A stretch of 64,000 nt of DNA from Nilaparvata lugens (GCF_014356525.2 NC_052505.1:51774970-51838969), one strand, 5' to 3'; positions 36,656 through 48,405 are shown, counted from the stretch's first letter. The notes: generated from the letters alone by a model not told the origin. Program-made: numbers and translations.

Positions 36656-38949
36656 ACAGAAACTGCTCGTTCAATATAATAGGATATTTATAACAGCTGA
36701 AAAGTTATTTTTAGAGCTGATGCTTCACATTGGCCCTGAGTGGGTATAATGTCATTAAATTCAATTTGATGATGAGTTACTTTGAGTGAGTTTTGGTTTT
36801 CCATGTGGAATTAAACAAAATTATTGAATCCAATGATTTCAATTTGAATAACATATGTGTAGAAGCTCAATACTGTACAGATTATAGAATTGCTACGGTT
36901 TCTTTTCTATAATCATAACACCAATATCAATCATAATCAGATAAGATAGATCATTTTTCAGGACTTTAAAGCTGAAAAGAGCGTCCAATCAACGTCAATA
37001 GTACAATGAATATCGACTAACTAATAAGCTCGTTATTAGAAACGCTAAAACAGGGCTCGCTCATCGACAAATCGATTCTAGTAGCCATGTTACGCTTGTT
37101 TTATTACACCTTCCTGATTATTGTTCAGCTTTTCATTTCAGCAACAGCGTTTTCCCGGCTAGTTGGTTCAAAACAAAAGCAACTTATGCCTCTCCCCCCC
37201 TGCCATTAACAGTCCCTGTGTTTACCTCCATAAACCCTCACAGTCGTTTGATGATAGGAGGGGGTGTCAGTTTTACGGCCTCTCTAATAAGATGAGAAAG
37301 AAAGGGTTGTGTTATAGAAGCACCCCCATTCTCCACCCCATGTAATGCCCCCCTATAGAGAGCAAGGTGCTTACTCATTCCCTTGGCTATTCAAAACCCC
37401 TCAGGGGAGTCCCTCCTCAACCCTCAGAGCACTTCGCCACGGATCAAAATCAAATTTCAATACACGTACAATCATAATAATCTGAAAGATAACATGAATC
37501 CCTAATTTAAAACGAAGTTTTAAACTCTAATGTGAACACACAATCTACGTATACCAGATATTCTATAAGAACAATACAATCAGAACAAAAGATTCATAGA
37601 AATATTTGCTTTCTCTTGCTTATCCTATAGAAAATGCTGTATGGGAGATAGTACTTGATAACACAGATGGGAGATGTGAATAAACAAATTAGATTAATAA
37701 TTGTCAAATTGCAATAATTGCATTTCACTAAACCTTGTAACATGATGATTTCCGTATTCGGGTGTAGTACTTATGTTTCGAAATTCAAAATGGTATAAAC
37801 TCCTTCAGAGCTTACAACTTTATCAAACTCATAATTAATCTTCAAGATGTTGAATTTAATACTCGTATCACTACACCTCTTAGGTATAGTGGTAAAAAAA
37901 CCCCAACAACTACCCACCACTGTTGTAAGCCAATATAGCACAATTGGGGTGAGCTGAAGTCCCGAAGACGAAGAGCCAGAAAATAGAAAGCATCGTAGAC
38001 GTCATGCCATGTTGAGACATAATAAAAAGGGGCGTACGATAATCGTATGAGCTCTGTATAAATAATGGAGAACAGAGCAACAAAAACTGGTTTATCGGTC
38101 TAACAAATCTCATCTTGCGATGACGAGGTTCATTCTGATTCTATCAAGCAGTGAGTGAGCGCCCTTCAGGCGAGACTCTACCTATATTTATGGCCTTATA
38201 TGAACATATTAGCGCCCCCTTATACCTATATCTATGAATGAAGATAAACATGTGTTGGCTTTTACTTAGGATTTTGTCGCACCCTAGTTCCGTTTCCTCC
38301 CCGAAGAAGGAGACGCAATAAGAAATGAAATGGAGATGGACAGAAAGGTATGGCCAAGGAGAGGAGAATCTAGCGACACTCCCCCGTTCAAACCGGTGTT
38401 TTAGCCGGTTCAAAAATAGAACATTGCCCCCGATAAACTAGGCAATGGGCTCACTCTTGTCTGATATGTATAACGTAAGGCAGCCTGCTGTGTGAATCCA
38501 CCCCTTGGCACACAGCTGAACTCAAATTTGGAGGACCCTGTCGCAAAAGCAACCAAAAAAATCCCAACAACTACCACAAGCCCATATGCATACAAACAAA
38601 CTTTCAGTCAGGGTTTTCGCCAAGCTATAAAAATAAAATAATATTTGTCCACGCGGCTCCTGCTTGGTTAGGTCATAAATGTCAAAAACGTGGATGGTTT
38701 GTTACTAAGTGAGTTCTAATTGTTCCATTGAGATACAGTGGGGGTAACAACCCATTAAAGTACGGTAATAAAAATTAAAAGAATATTAATTTTAAGCCGC
38801 CACTTGGTGATCTACTAAAGGTTAGATGAATAGATGAGGATTTCACTCATTTCGTAGAAAGTTTTATGCGAAAAAGAGTAAGGATACAATAATAAAGTAG
38901 AAAATAGATATAGAATATGATATTCCATAAAAAATACTGTAACTGACTT
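36656..38949. other. No recognisable gene (2.3 kb)
   Basis: 37140-37450 is C-rich with short frames. 37890-38620 has several minus-strand frames of 60-90 codons. One (38410-38595) looks like a signal peptide but starts at TTG with no ATG. I see no supported gene. Confidence 0.4.
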
Positions 38950-38990
38950 CGATTATTAATAATACATTTCGATTGAATAAATAGAATTGG

Positions 38991-39025
38991 CACAGCTAGC
39001 AAAGCGAACTTGTGCGCTAGCTGTG
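38991..39025 (-). other. 3' UTR hairpin of LINE-A
   Basis: CACAGCTAGC and GCTAGCTGTG form a perfect 10-bp stem around a 15-nt loop. Position near the LINE 3' end suggests a possible reverse-transcriptase recognition structure; that role is inference. Confidence 0.5.
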
Positions 39026-39438
39026 AGTTCATTTTCGATATATATATTTTTTAAACTTTCTTACAAAATAATAAAACTACAAACAATAAGATTAGTATAA
39101 AGAAAAAAAATATGAAGGCAAAAACAAAATAAGATATCCCATCCGGCTACAAACCAAAACAACAAAATGAACTATCAATAAAACGACAATATTCTGACAA
39201 TCATTGCTCAATACCACGTGATATTATCAATGCCATAACTGATTGACAACAGTATCGTAGGCTACATCTATGAGAATAATTGTTCCATATCTTTACATTA
39301 TAAATTATTACATTAAATTATTAGAATTTGGGAAGTGTTGAATAAATATTTTTCTCAGCCCATTCAGATATTTTTTCGAGAAGATTTTTAGTTAATTTAC
39401 TATTGATGAAATATATCGGAATTTTGTTAGAAAATATG

Positions 39439-42235
39439 TTACAAAAATAAAAAAAACTGATGTCTACATACTGCCAGTCTTACTAAATCTATATTAAACA
39501 TATTTGAAACTGATGGGCGCGTCGGGTAGGGTGTATTTCTGGTTTCCAAATCACTCACATTTTTATTCAGATGCAAAATAATCTTCATTACATAAATTTG
39601 TCTGAGGGTGGGTACATCCAATTCTTCAAAAAGGGTCCGACTTGGGTATCTTCTTGGTCTACCCAACGCTGCCCTTAGAAGATGTTTTTGCAATTTGAAA
39701 ACTTTATTAAAATGACAGTCAAATGCACCGCCCCATGCTTCAATTGCATACTGAAATAAAGTATGGGCATATGCAAAGTAAATTGTTCTTATTATATTAA
39801 GGCCTTTGAGTTGATTAATTCTGTAAAAGATGTGAATTAGAAATTTAAGTTTAGAGGACAGATAATTAATATGAGACTCCCACTTCAAATGTCTGTCCAA
39901 CATTATTCCCAAATATTTTACAGAATCTATCTTCTCAATCTGTTGACACAAACATTTATCAATATCATTTGATATACAGTCAGTGTGCATCTTCAACTGT
40001 AATGCATCATCCGGTTGACCTTCTGTTGTTGGGGAAAAAGTGATTTATTTTGTTTTATTCAAGTTGACAGTTAAAACATGATCATTCATCCAATTTTTAA
40101 TAATTCTTAAACCCTGATCAGCACTCTGATCGAGGATTCACCCAAAAATACTAGCGCTGTGTCATCAGCAAATGAAGTTAGTGTACAATTTGAAAGAGGT
40201 AATTTTAGGGTATCATTTATGTAAATCAAAAAAAGCACAGGGGAGAGAACTGTACCCTGAGGTAGACCAAAATCAGACAAATAATGTGTTGCAGATATTC
40301 CACCCAAAGTCAAAGTTTGCTTTCTATCTTGGAGATAGCTAGCTAGAAGATCATTACATACACCACGAATCCCACATTTTTCCAATTTATCTTTTTGCAA
40401 GGTCTAAAAAGACAGCCAGTGTCTTTTGTTTCGTATTGAAACTGTCATAAATTATCCTAGTTAGTTGTAAAATTGCATCAGTTGTAGATTATCCTTGTTG
40501 GAAGCCAAATTGATTTTTCTCCATAAAGTTATTATCATTAAGGTAATTTAAGATTCTTTTTTTGATATTTTTTCCCATAATTTTTGAAAAACTATTCAAA
40601 ATACTTATCGGTCAATAATTTTCCGGTTTGGTTTCATCACCTGATTTATGTAATGCAATGATCTTTGCAGATTTGAAAGCCCTGGGGAAATAACCCTCCC
40701 TAAAGCATCTATTAATAATATGTTCCAATGGGCGAACGACAAAATCTCTTATTAGTTAAAGACAAAATTGGCTGATTTTATCCACACCTGGAGATGCATT
40801 ATTTTTCAACTCACCAATAACTTCATAAATTTCTGTCACATTAGTTGGATTTAGAAACAAGCTATTTACTGGGGGTGTGTTCAGGGAATCTGGCATCTTT
40901 GAATGCCGATCAGAGTTCAACAATTTCTTTGCATGATCTACACCAACATTTACAAAATAATTATTTAAAATTTTAGGCTCAATTTTAGATTCCTCATATA
41001 CTTTGCTTTTACCCAACAATTCAGCAATGCACTCCCACTTCTTCTTAGAATTATTTTTGTGCTCTAGAAATTTATAATTGTAGTAGTCACTTTTAGATTT
41101 TTTATTAAAGAGTTTAATGTATTTCTATAATTCAAGTAGTCTTGTTTAAGGTTTAAATTGAAAGGTTGTTTGGACAATTTGATGTGCATCCTATCCCTTT
41201 TGCGAATGGCTGCAACCAAACCAGGAGTGATCCATCTTTTAACGGTTTTTTTCTAAGTGGAAACTTGACAACTTCAGCGCATTTGATGATATTCTCGACA
41301 ATCTTACTAGTAAATTTATCAACTAAGGTGTCAATATCGTCCGACGTATTATCACAAACATCATCCCATCTTTGAATCTCCATACATAGTTCAAGTTTAT
41401 TATAATTTATTTTTGTTAGCTCATTGCATGTATTCTTATCAGGTAAATTATCATTTCGCTGTGAATTGTCAATATGGACAACAGTAGCGAAATGATCAGT
41501 GATATTCGATTGGAGGATCGCACTCAACACTTCCACCTCCCTCCCTGAAGAGCGCTTGAAAAATATATGGTCAATACAACTATTCACTTGCCCTCTGGTA
41601 GTATTGAAAGATCTAGTGCATTTATTAATATAGGATATGAAACCATGGAGCTGTAAAACACCGAGGTACTCATTAGTCAAATAATTGAGGCTATTTTGGT
41701 CCATTATATTTATATTCATATCTCCTATGACAATGACAGAAACGTTCTTTCTTATAGCCTGCAAATATGATTCCAAACTCAACAAGAAGCCATTTATTTC
41801 TAGTGAGGGAGACCTGTAGAGTGCGATCATCTCGTAAGATATGTTATTCAGTTTAAAATTTATTATAATTGAGTTTACATTATCTAGTTTCACATTAACT
41901 TCCTGAAAATCAATATCCTTGCTAATATATAAACATAATCCGTCATTTCTTGTAAACCTATTATTTCTGTTTACGGCATTGTACCCTTCAATATTAAAAA
42001 CAAACTCTGAGTCATCACAAATCCATGTCTCAGACAATACAATAAGCTCAAATTTGGTTTTACAGTGATTTATAAAATAAACAAATTCATCAAAATTCTT
42101 CTTAATCGATCTTATATTCATGTGAATAGCATTTACATTAAAGAAGTTAGCAATCTCGTAGTTTAGAAAATTTTCTACCACTACCGTTTCATAAATGTCA
42201 CAGTCAGTTTCATTATTAAGGTTTTCAAACGGCAT
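39439..42235 (-). pseudogene. LINE ORF2: endonuclease-reverse transcriptase, multiply disrupted
   Basis: Starts at a true ATG (MPFENLNN). The first ~330 codons are an exonuclease-endonuclease-phosphatase domain with AIHMNIRSI, LSETW, YRSPS, GDMNIN, SCIDHIFF and NITDHFA, the expected Mg-binding and catalytic signatures for nicking target DNA. Then follow the linker (NNASPGVDKI), the reverse transcriptase with GLPQGTVLSPVLFLIYIND and the catalytic FADDTA, and the thumb (VKYLGIMLDRHLKWESHI) with a C-terminal region. By eye the lesions include frameshifts near 41240, 40400 and 40130, and stops near 40756, 40610, 40490 and 40050. In a live copy the protein would perform target-primed reverse transcription; this copy cannot. 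Confidence 0.85.
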
Positions 42236-42287
42236 AATTTTACTAACAAAACAGATAAAATACGTGAACTGAAGTCATGGACCGAGT

Positions 42288-43281
42288 TTAGAGAGAATTT
42301 AAATCTTCCTTGCGACGTATTACAATTGCCGGCTGGTTAGTGTCTTTACGGACAAGTATCTTCCCCTCTTTCGACCATACGAATTTATAACCTTTTTGGG
42401 AGGCAACAGTTCGTACCTGCTTGAGTTGTTCAAGTATTTGAGGGGACAAGTGTAGGTGAGCGTATACCTTGCCATCCGGGAGGCTCTTATTTATGGATTT
42501 TGTCGGTATTATAACCTGCTTTGTCCATGGTTGATACTTTCTTGAAGTTCGCTAACCAAGTCTCTTTGTCCTGCCTTCGGAGAAATTTCACCACTATTGG
42601 CTTAATACTATTTCTGTTTTTCGTGGGAAGTCGGTGTGCAGTACTTAGGTCTTTAGATGTTATTGGGCAACCGATCGTAGACGATACACAGTTGAAAATC
42701 TCGTATACCGATTCCTTAGTTGTTTCTGGAATTCCCGATATAATTGAATTATCTCGGCGAGAATATTCCTGAAGAAAGGCCAACTGTGATTTAAGTAGAT
42801 CATTTTCACTTTTCAATGGATTATTGTCACTCCTAATACTCGTAATATTATTTTTCAAACCAGATAGTTCACACCTAAAACTTTCAAATTCCTTAGACAT
42901 AAAATCAATCGATTCCCTTATTTCATTGAATTCCTGTTCGAATGGCGACAGTTCCTCTTGAATCAGGTCTCTCACAATACGGTCTACCGCATCAAGGTCA
43001 GCCTGAGTCAGAGATAGCGAAAGTTGAGCGCCGCTAATCTTACCGTCCGCAGCTCAATGCGATTTCGATTGTTTATCAGCGGGTGATAAACCAGCCGCCG
43101 TTGAAGTTGCACTAACTGACTTGCATTTCAGACAGCACCATTTCGATTTTGCTTCAGAAGACATTTCTCTAAAATTCGGTTCTTTAATAGATTGACAAAC
43201 ATAATGCTGATCAATCCTACATTGTGAACACACCAATACATCATGATCCGGCACTTCACAATTACACTTGCTGCAGATCAT
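42288..43281 (-). pseudogene. LINE ORF1: zinc-finger/coiled-coil RNA-binding protein, disrupted
   Basis: The first in-frame ATG gives MICSKCNCEV; an open frame seven codons longer begins at GTG. Residues ~1-55 form a PHD-like zinc finger (CSKC, CSQC, HYVC, CCLKC). A TGA at 43054-43056 interrupts the frame, which then continues in the same phase into a charged, heptad-like coiled coil (IRESIDFMSKEFESF) and a C-terminal domain (EYSRRDNSIISGIPE, TAHRLPTKNRN, IVVKFLRR). That domain recalls the FP-like/ORF1 domain found in CR1-type elements. Near 42500 a frameshift moves the tail (LPDGKVYAHLHLS, FVWSKEGKILVRK) to another frame, stopping at 42288. Known ORF1 proteins coat LINE RNA. Confidence 0.75.
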
Positions 43282-43880
43282 CTTACTTGGTTTGAGTTTC
43301 ACAAGATAAGAACTGAGATAAGGGAGCTACAAAAACACTACTTGCCTCTTCGACTGTCTCAACTGAACTGAGATTAATTTAATTAATTTCACCCATTATC
43401 AAGAGAGCAAGTCACTATTATTATTCCTTACAGTAAATGCAACAAAAACTAAATTTTTAGCCTTTTCTCTGACGGAACGGACGAGACCACCGGATTCTTT
43501 AATAATTCTACATCTTTGTGCAAGCACCAACAACCCGTGTGATTGCCCTTCAATTCAACAAGTCAATGAAATGAAATATTTAGGAATAATAGTGGACAAC
43601 AAATTTAAATGGGACAAGCACATTAATCTATCAATTACCCGGATCAGGAAGCTTCTCTACAAATTTTATCAACTCCGTAAAATCCTCAACTATGAGACAT
43701 TAAAAACTGTTTTTTTTAGTGCGATCAATTCTAAGATACATCATAATTATCTGGGGAGCTATGAATTTTATAAATGTTCTCTCTATAAACTTCAAAAACG
43801 AATACTAAAAATAATAGGCTTCAAGGAGAATCAATTCCCCACGAACATTATTTTCAAGGACAGTGAAGAACTGAGTGTAA

Positions 43881-44082
43881 AGCTGTGTACAGATATACGC
43901 GCCTCCAACACGCTCCGCGCACGCTCCGCCCTCGTTCCGCCATCGCTCCGCCCCCGCTCTGTACTCGCACCGATCATGAACGTTACGGGAGATGTTAGCT
44001 CTTCTCGCGTTCCACTCGTGCTCCCCGGTCGATCATCGAGTAACGTTCGGTTGCGGAGCAGAGCGAAAGTCTGTACGCACCT
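43881..44082 (+). mobile_element. MITE A (PIF/Harbinger-like), 202 bp
   Basis: Ends AGCTGTGTACAGA and TCTGTACGCACCT (inverted), flanked by TAA on both sides (43878-43880, 44083-44085). GC-rich interior with CGCTCCGCC-type units and the block GATCATGAACGTTACGG. Shares its interior with B and D. Confidence 0.75.
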
Positions 44083-44085
44083 TAA

Positions 44086-44333
44086 AGCTGCGTACACATA
44101 TACGCGCTTCCAACCCGCACCGAGCACGCTCCGCCCTCGTACCGCACTTGTTCCTCCATCGTACCGCAGTCGCTCCGCCCCCGCTCTGCAGTCGCCCCCA
44201 TCATGAACGTTACGGAAGATGTTAGATCTTCTCGCGTTCCCCGGTCGAACCACTCTTGCTCCCCGGTCGATCATCAATCGCTCTGCTGGAGTGACGTTCG
44301 GTTGCGGAGCAGAGCGAAAGTCTGTACGCACCT
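44086..44333 (+). mobile_element. MITE B (same family as A), 248 bp
   Basis: Ends AGCTGCGTACACA and TCTGTACGCACCT, flanked by TAA on both sides. It shares its left TAA with MITE A's right TAA. It has extra sequence relative to A in the GTTCCCCGG region. Confidence 0.75.
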
Positions 44334-44393
44334 TAAGACAACTCTACATCCAGGCTATCATCACGCGAATGATGAGAAACAACGAACACATAA

Positions 44394-44572
44394 AGGTGCG
44401 TACAGATAGATATACGCGCCGCGAACATGAACAATTCACTTTTAATCAGCTGACTATATCTGTATTTTTACAGAACCGGTTAGATACAGATTTAAAAAGC
44501 TTGGCATCAGCTGTTTAAAAGTGAATTGCTCATGTTCGCGGCGCGTAAATCTGTACGCACCTTTAAGGTGCG
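44394..44572. mobile_element. MITE C (palindromic, different interior), 179 bp
   Basis: Ends AGGTGCGTACAGA and TCTGTACGCACCT. The arms pair over ~60 bp (GCGCCGCGAACATGA, AATTCACTTTTAA, TCAGCTG) around a short asymmetric loop. Flanked by TAA on the left and TTA on the right. Confidence 0.75.
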
Positions 44573-44575
44573 TAC

Positions 44576-44788
44576 AGACTTTCGCTCTGCTCTGCAACCG
44601 AACGTCACTCGAGCAGAGCGATTGATGATCGACCGGGGAGCAAAGAGTGGAACGCGAGAAGAGCTAACATCTCCCGTAACGTTCATGATCGGTGCGACTG
44701 CAGAGCGGGGGCGGAGCGACTGCGGAGCGATGGAGGAACGAGGGCGGAGCTTGCGCGGAGCGGGTTGGAGGCGCGTATGTACGCAGCT
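44576..44788 (-). mobile_element. MITE D (family of A/B, inverted), 213 bp
   Basis: Reverse orientation relative to A and B. Ends AGGTGCGTACAGACTTTCGC and GTATGTACGCAGCT, flanked by TTA on both sides (44573-44575, 44789-44791). B and D therefore form a large inverted repeat around MITE C. Confidence 0.75.
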
Positions 44789-45378
44789 TTAGACTGGCAG
44801 ATTATAACCATCAAACAAGGCAAAGAAACACGAATTTGATAGTACCAAGGATGAACACTACATTTGAGCAAAGAAACTACATATATTTGGGACCAAAAAT
44901 TTACAATTCAATACCAAGTTACATTAGGGAAGGATTCAATAGACAATATAGATTCAAGAAAAGTTTATTTTCCTGGTTAGTTGATATTGGAGTAGAAAAC
45001 TGTGAAAATTTAGTTAGACTGTAAATATTGAAACTATTTATTCTTCATTGTTTTCCTTTACTAGTTTTCCATTTTCCTTGATAGAACATTAATATTTATC
45101 CACTAGTTTCATAATTTCATTTGTATTATAAATTTTTACTAATTTCAATACAAACAACTTTAATTCCATATCAATTGTATTAACTGTAATGAAATTTTCA
45201 ATGGCATGAGCGAGTACTCTCCATGGCAATTGTTTGGCACATTTGGCACAGCTGAGTGATTAGGAATCCACTCATAACTTAGGAAAGGAAATCATCATTA
45301 TCATAAATTCCATTGGTCAGGCATTACAGTTTGGATGCAAACAGTGAATATTATGAAATGTACAACGTGGTAAATAAA

Positions 45379-45480
45379 AATATAAATCTCAGTACCCTTT
45401 CAAATTATTTTGTCAAAACATGTTTCGGACATTATTTTGTTGTGACAAAATAATTTAAAAGGGCACTGAGATTTATATTT
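45379..45480. repeat. AT-rich hairpin, ~37 bp arms
   Basis: ATATAAATCTCAGTACCCTT ... TTATTTTGTCA pairs with TGACAAAATAA ... AAGGGCACTGAGATTTATAT, with about 27 nt of loop containing ACATGTTTCGGACA. About three mismatches. Could be a MITE or the end of a repeat; unassigned. Confidence 0.6.
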
Positions 45481-47122
45481 TCATTTATATTAAAAGTAGC
45501 CCTAAAGAAAAAATACAAGAAAATGGAGTACAATGTGGTGTTTGACACATATTCCAAGTTATCTCAAATAACTCAAGATAGGTACTTATCAAGTGTAATT
45601 TTTCATCATATTGAATTGGCATTCAATCTGTATGAAATATCCAAGATCGCAAATGTTAAGGTAGCTTCCTACAAGATGCAGAATTCAATTCAAAAATCTA
45701 CGGAATAAGAGCCCCACTAAAATCAAACCTTAAAAGACAGCAAGCTGTAGTTTCATTTGAAAATGTGTCACAACTAATCCCTCGCGTGCCTTTCCGGTGA
45801 ATCTCACCCTTTCACGCTCTCTCTCTCTCTCTCACTATTCTCTTCTTCTTTCCCACCTCACGGTCTTGTCTTATTTCTTCTTCACTCTCTCTCTCTTCTC
45901 TTGATCTCTCACCTTCTTCTTTCTCCATTGTACAGCCTACATGAACAACTAACTTGAAGGCTACCACCCTTTTGAGGGCAAGTAAGAACTAACATCTTGT
46001 CTGAAAAATGAATGCGATAATGGTGGAGCGTGCAACTAGAGGAGGGTGATAGTACATCCGCCCAGGTTGGCACAAAAGGGTGGCCACCCCGCGAATTAGG
46101 ATGTAGCACAGCGGATGACAATGCCTTGGAACGGTGACCTCCTGGAACCGGTTGCTCCTCGGTGATGAGAAGTACCTCTTTACAAATAATGAAAGAAGAC
46201 GTTTGTGCTGTGTGGTGGGCTGGAAATCAGAGAGAAATCGACAGAGAGATGAAGAGAGAGGGATATAGAAAGGCAGTGAATAGCAGACGGCGAATTTCAA
46301 GAAGCTTGCAACCGGTTGCATGCGCTTCCTAATTGCGTGCATGCAATATCCGACGGAGAAAAAAAAATGAGGGAAAGAAATGAATTGATAGAGAGAGTAA
46401 TTCAGTGAGTGAGGTTGGGAGGGGAATAGAAAGTGAGTGGGAGGTGATAACAAGAGAAATAAAGAGAGAATATAGATTTCAAGTTGGTTTCTAATCGCTT
46501 GTGATGTGGGTGAGCATGCATGGTCTCTCCAGCATTACAGCTGAAGAGATTATATTTGTAAATTCAATTTTATTTTGAGAGTTGCTTACTCTACATGCAT
46601 GAAAAGGCCTATATTGAAAGCTTGAAGTTATTATTTGAGCTGCATTATATCATATATGCATTTTTTGTTACTGACAGATATTCTTAGTGATTGACGCAGT
46701 AAAAATCATATTGTCATGTAATGAATGTATCATTCCATTAATTTGTATTCCTTTATATCATATTTATAAATAATTGGAAGTTTCGATTACTAACAGCGTG
46801 ATTGAAATAGATGATGAGAATTTAGACGTGGACTGTATCAAGATGTGCTGATATACAAAATATTGAACTCACAAGGATGCATTCAAGCATTCAAATCGAA
46901 TATTAGAATTTGGATAATCTGTTACGCTCTCATAGAAACATATTTATAGCACAAATTAAAAGACACTCCCTAGATTTCTATTGAGAAGGCAATGAAATAA
47001 AAATAGATTGTGAATGTGGATTGCTAATGAAAACACAGTTTTCATCAACTGGATTGCCAATGGAAATTCATTCATTATTATTTATTGAGTCTTGAGTCTT
47101 ATAGTGATAATACTCATTAAGA
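45481..47122. other. No recognisable gene; CT-rich and GA-rich patches
   Basis: CT-rich DNA at 45810-45910 and GA-rich DNA at 46200-46450. The minus-strand frames there (up to 154 codons) follow this compositional bias and show no motif I know. Confidence 0.4.
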
Positions 47123-47164
47123 GAATAATAATAATAATAATAATAATATAATAATAATAATAAC
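47123..47164. repeat. (AAT)n tail of LINE-C
   Basis: AAT/ATA repeats with one slip, directly after the LINE 3' UTR. Confidence 0.9.
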
Positions 47165-47287
47165 CTTTATTTGTTCAACACAGTACAGTCATTATGAATC
47201 ACAACTATACAATTGAACATTGTCATGTACAAAGAAAATCTCTTCAATATTTAACATAATAAAAATATATATATAGCCTATATGATA

Positions 47288-48398
47288 TTACACATAATTG
47301 TCACATAAAAATTCATTCACATTATAAAAACTTTTTTCAACAAGGAACTTATGAAGATCTTTTTTGAAAGTCATGCTCTTAAAATCTATATTACCAGGCA
47401 ACTTGTTTAGAAATTTTGTCCCTATGTAGCTAGTTTTTTTCTCAAAAAGAGTTAGCCTGTGAGGCTGAACGATAAAGTTGTTCCTGTTTCTTGTGAAGTG
47501 TGAATGTACCTGTGCATTGGTCGTTAAACTGCCCATATTCTTAATCACATATAATAAAGTTTTAAAAATAAAAATACAAGGTACAGTGAGTATGCACAGC
47601 CTTTTAAAATAATCTCGACAAGGATGATTGAACCCCAATCCCACTAAACACCTAATAGCCCGCTTTTGCAGAATGAATATCTTATTTATGTTCTGCAGAG
47701 ACGTGTTACCCCAGAGCTCAATTCCATATGCAATATGTGAATGAATGAGTGCGAAATATAACGTTTTTCCTGTCTCAGGGGGCACACACTTGACTATGTT
47801 TCGCAGAACAAATAAACTGCTACTGATTCTGTTCGCCAGTCTGTCAGTATGGGCATTCCATGAGAGATCCTTATCCACAATCAGTCCCAACAGACTCGCC
47901 TCTGTCACATTCTCCACAATAGAGTCACCAATGCTAATTACTGGTTCAAATACATAATGCTTGAAACCAAATTGAAGGCACTTACTTTTTTTAGGGTTCA
48001 CTGACATTAATGATTCATTATAATATTGTACAACAGAATTTGTCTGTAGATTTGCTTCCACCTCCAGTTCATTGAGGCTGTTGTTGTTGAACATTATTGT
48101 TGTATCATCAGCGTATAATGTGATACCCACCTCTACTGGGACTGACGATTGCAAATCATTTGTATAAAGAATAAAAAGCAATGGACCCAGAATGGATCCT
48201 TGCGGCACACCTCTTGTAACACTCAGTCGCATTGATTCAGCTACCTGGGATTGAGAGTCAATAGCAACAAATTGAAATCGATTTGTCAAATAGGACTTGA
48301 TTAAACTACAACCGATTCCTCTAATTCCTACCTCTGAGATCCTACTGATAAGTATATCAACATCAACACTGTCAAACGCTTTGGACAGTAAGAGAAGT
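47288..48398 (-). pseudogene. LINE ORF2 fragment: reverse transcriptase palm to C-terminus
   Basis: About 370 codons open without a stop. In order: LSKAFDSVDVD (RT motif A, catalytic D), SYLTNRFQFVAI, RGVPQGSILGPLLFILYTND (motif B), ITLYADDTTI (motif C, YADD catalytic Asp pair), NPKKSKCLQFG (motif D), LLGLIVDKDLSWNAHTD (thumb), IAYGIELWGNTS, LQKRAIRCLVG and a basic C-terminal tail. The endonuclease and RT N-terminus are lost by 5' truncation, so it has no start of its own; an ORF call beginning at TTG (48289) is artificial. Family: CR1/Jockey-group RT, different from LINE-A. Confidence 0.85.
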
Positions 48399-48405
48399 AA
48401 ACAGA

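Larger units (their letters stand above)
38950..43400 (-). mobile_element. CR1/Jockey-group LINE, nearly full length, decayed (LINE-A)
   Basis: Minus-strand order 5' to 3': short leader, ORF1 (43281-42288), ORF2 (42235-39439) with endonuclease then reverse transcriptase, then a ~450 bp AT-rich 3' UTR containing a perfect 10-bp stem hairpin (38991-39025). Both ORFs carry stops and frameshifts, so it is dead. The outer limits are approximate: the 5' limit is set by the LINE-B boundary and the 3' limit is where UTR-like sequence ends. The domain order is seen; clade placement is from general knowledge. Confidence 0.85.
43440..45024 (+). pseudogene. LINE ORF2 C-terminal part, interrupted by MITE insertions
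   Basis: Reading starts in-frame around TKTKFLAFS, then CDCPSIQQVNEMKYLGIIVD (the KYLGI motif after the polymerase core), LYKFYQLRKILNYETLKTVF and LQKRILKIIGF. MITE pair A/B interrupts after the codons for ELSV. LINE coding resumes in the 54 bp spacer (QLYIQAIITRMMRNNEH), is interrupted again by C/D, and resumes at RLADYNHQTR, ending at a stop at 45024. No other stop is apparent in the LINE portion, so the MITE insertions look like its main lesions besides 5' truncation. Confidence 0.75.
43430..45260 (+). mobile_element. LINE fragment (LINE-B), 5'-truncated, split by four MITEs
   Basis: Plus-strand RT thumb and C-terminal region plus AT-rich 3' UTR. The 5' limit (around 43430) abuts LINE-A in the opposite orientation. 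MITEs sit at two sites: A and B side by side (43881-44333), and C and D side by side (44394-44788). The 54 bp between the pairs is LINE sequence. The 3' end is approximate. Confidence 0.75.
47123..48405 (-). mobile_element. 5'-truncated LINE with intact RT 3' half (LINE-C)
   Basis: Minus strand: truncated at about 48405 inside the RT (LLSKAFDSVDVD), an open frame to 47288, ~125 bp 3' UTR, then AACAAATAAAGG and a (TTA)n tail (47123-47164). Truncation plus simple-sequence tail is the normal result of incomplete target-primed reverse transcription. The absence of stops suggests a younger insertion than LINE-A. Confidence 0.8.

Noticed and set aside
36405..36674. 89-codon Leu/Phe/Ile/Tyr minus frame
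   Set aside because: Translation of the AAAT tetranucleotide array.
38410..38595. Minus-strand frame with a signal-peptide-like N-terminus
   Set aside because: It starts at TTG. There is no ATG between the upstream in-frame stop (TGA) and the hydrophobic stretch, and no splice acceptor was evident, so it cannot be supported as a secreted protein.
43441..44206. Single host gene across 43571-44206
   Set aside because: The frame joins LINE sequence to MITE sequence at 43881; the second half is translated GC-rich MITE.
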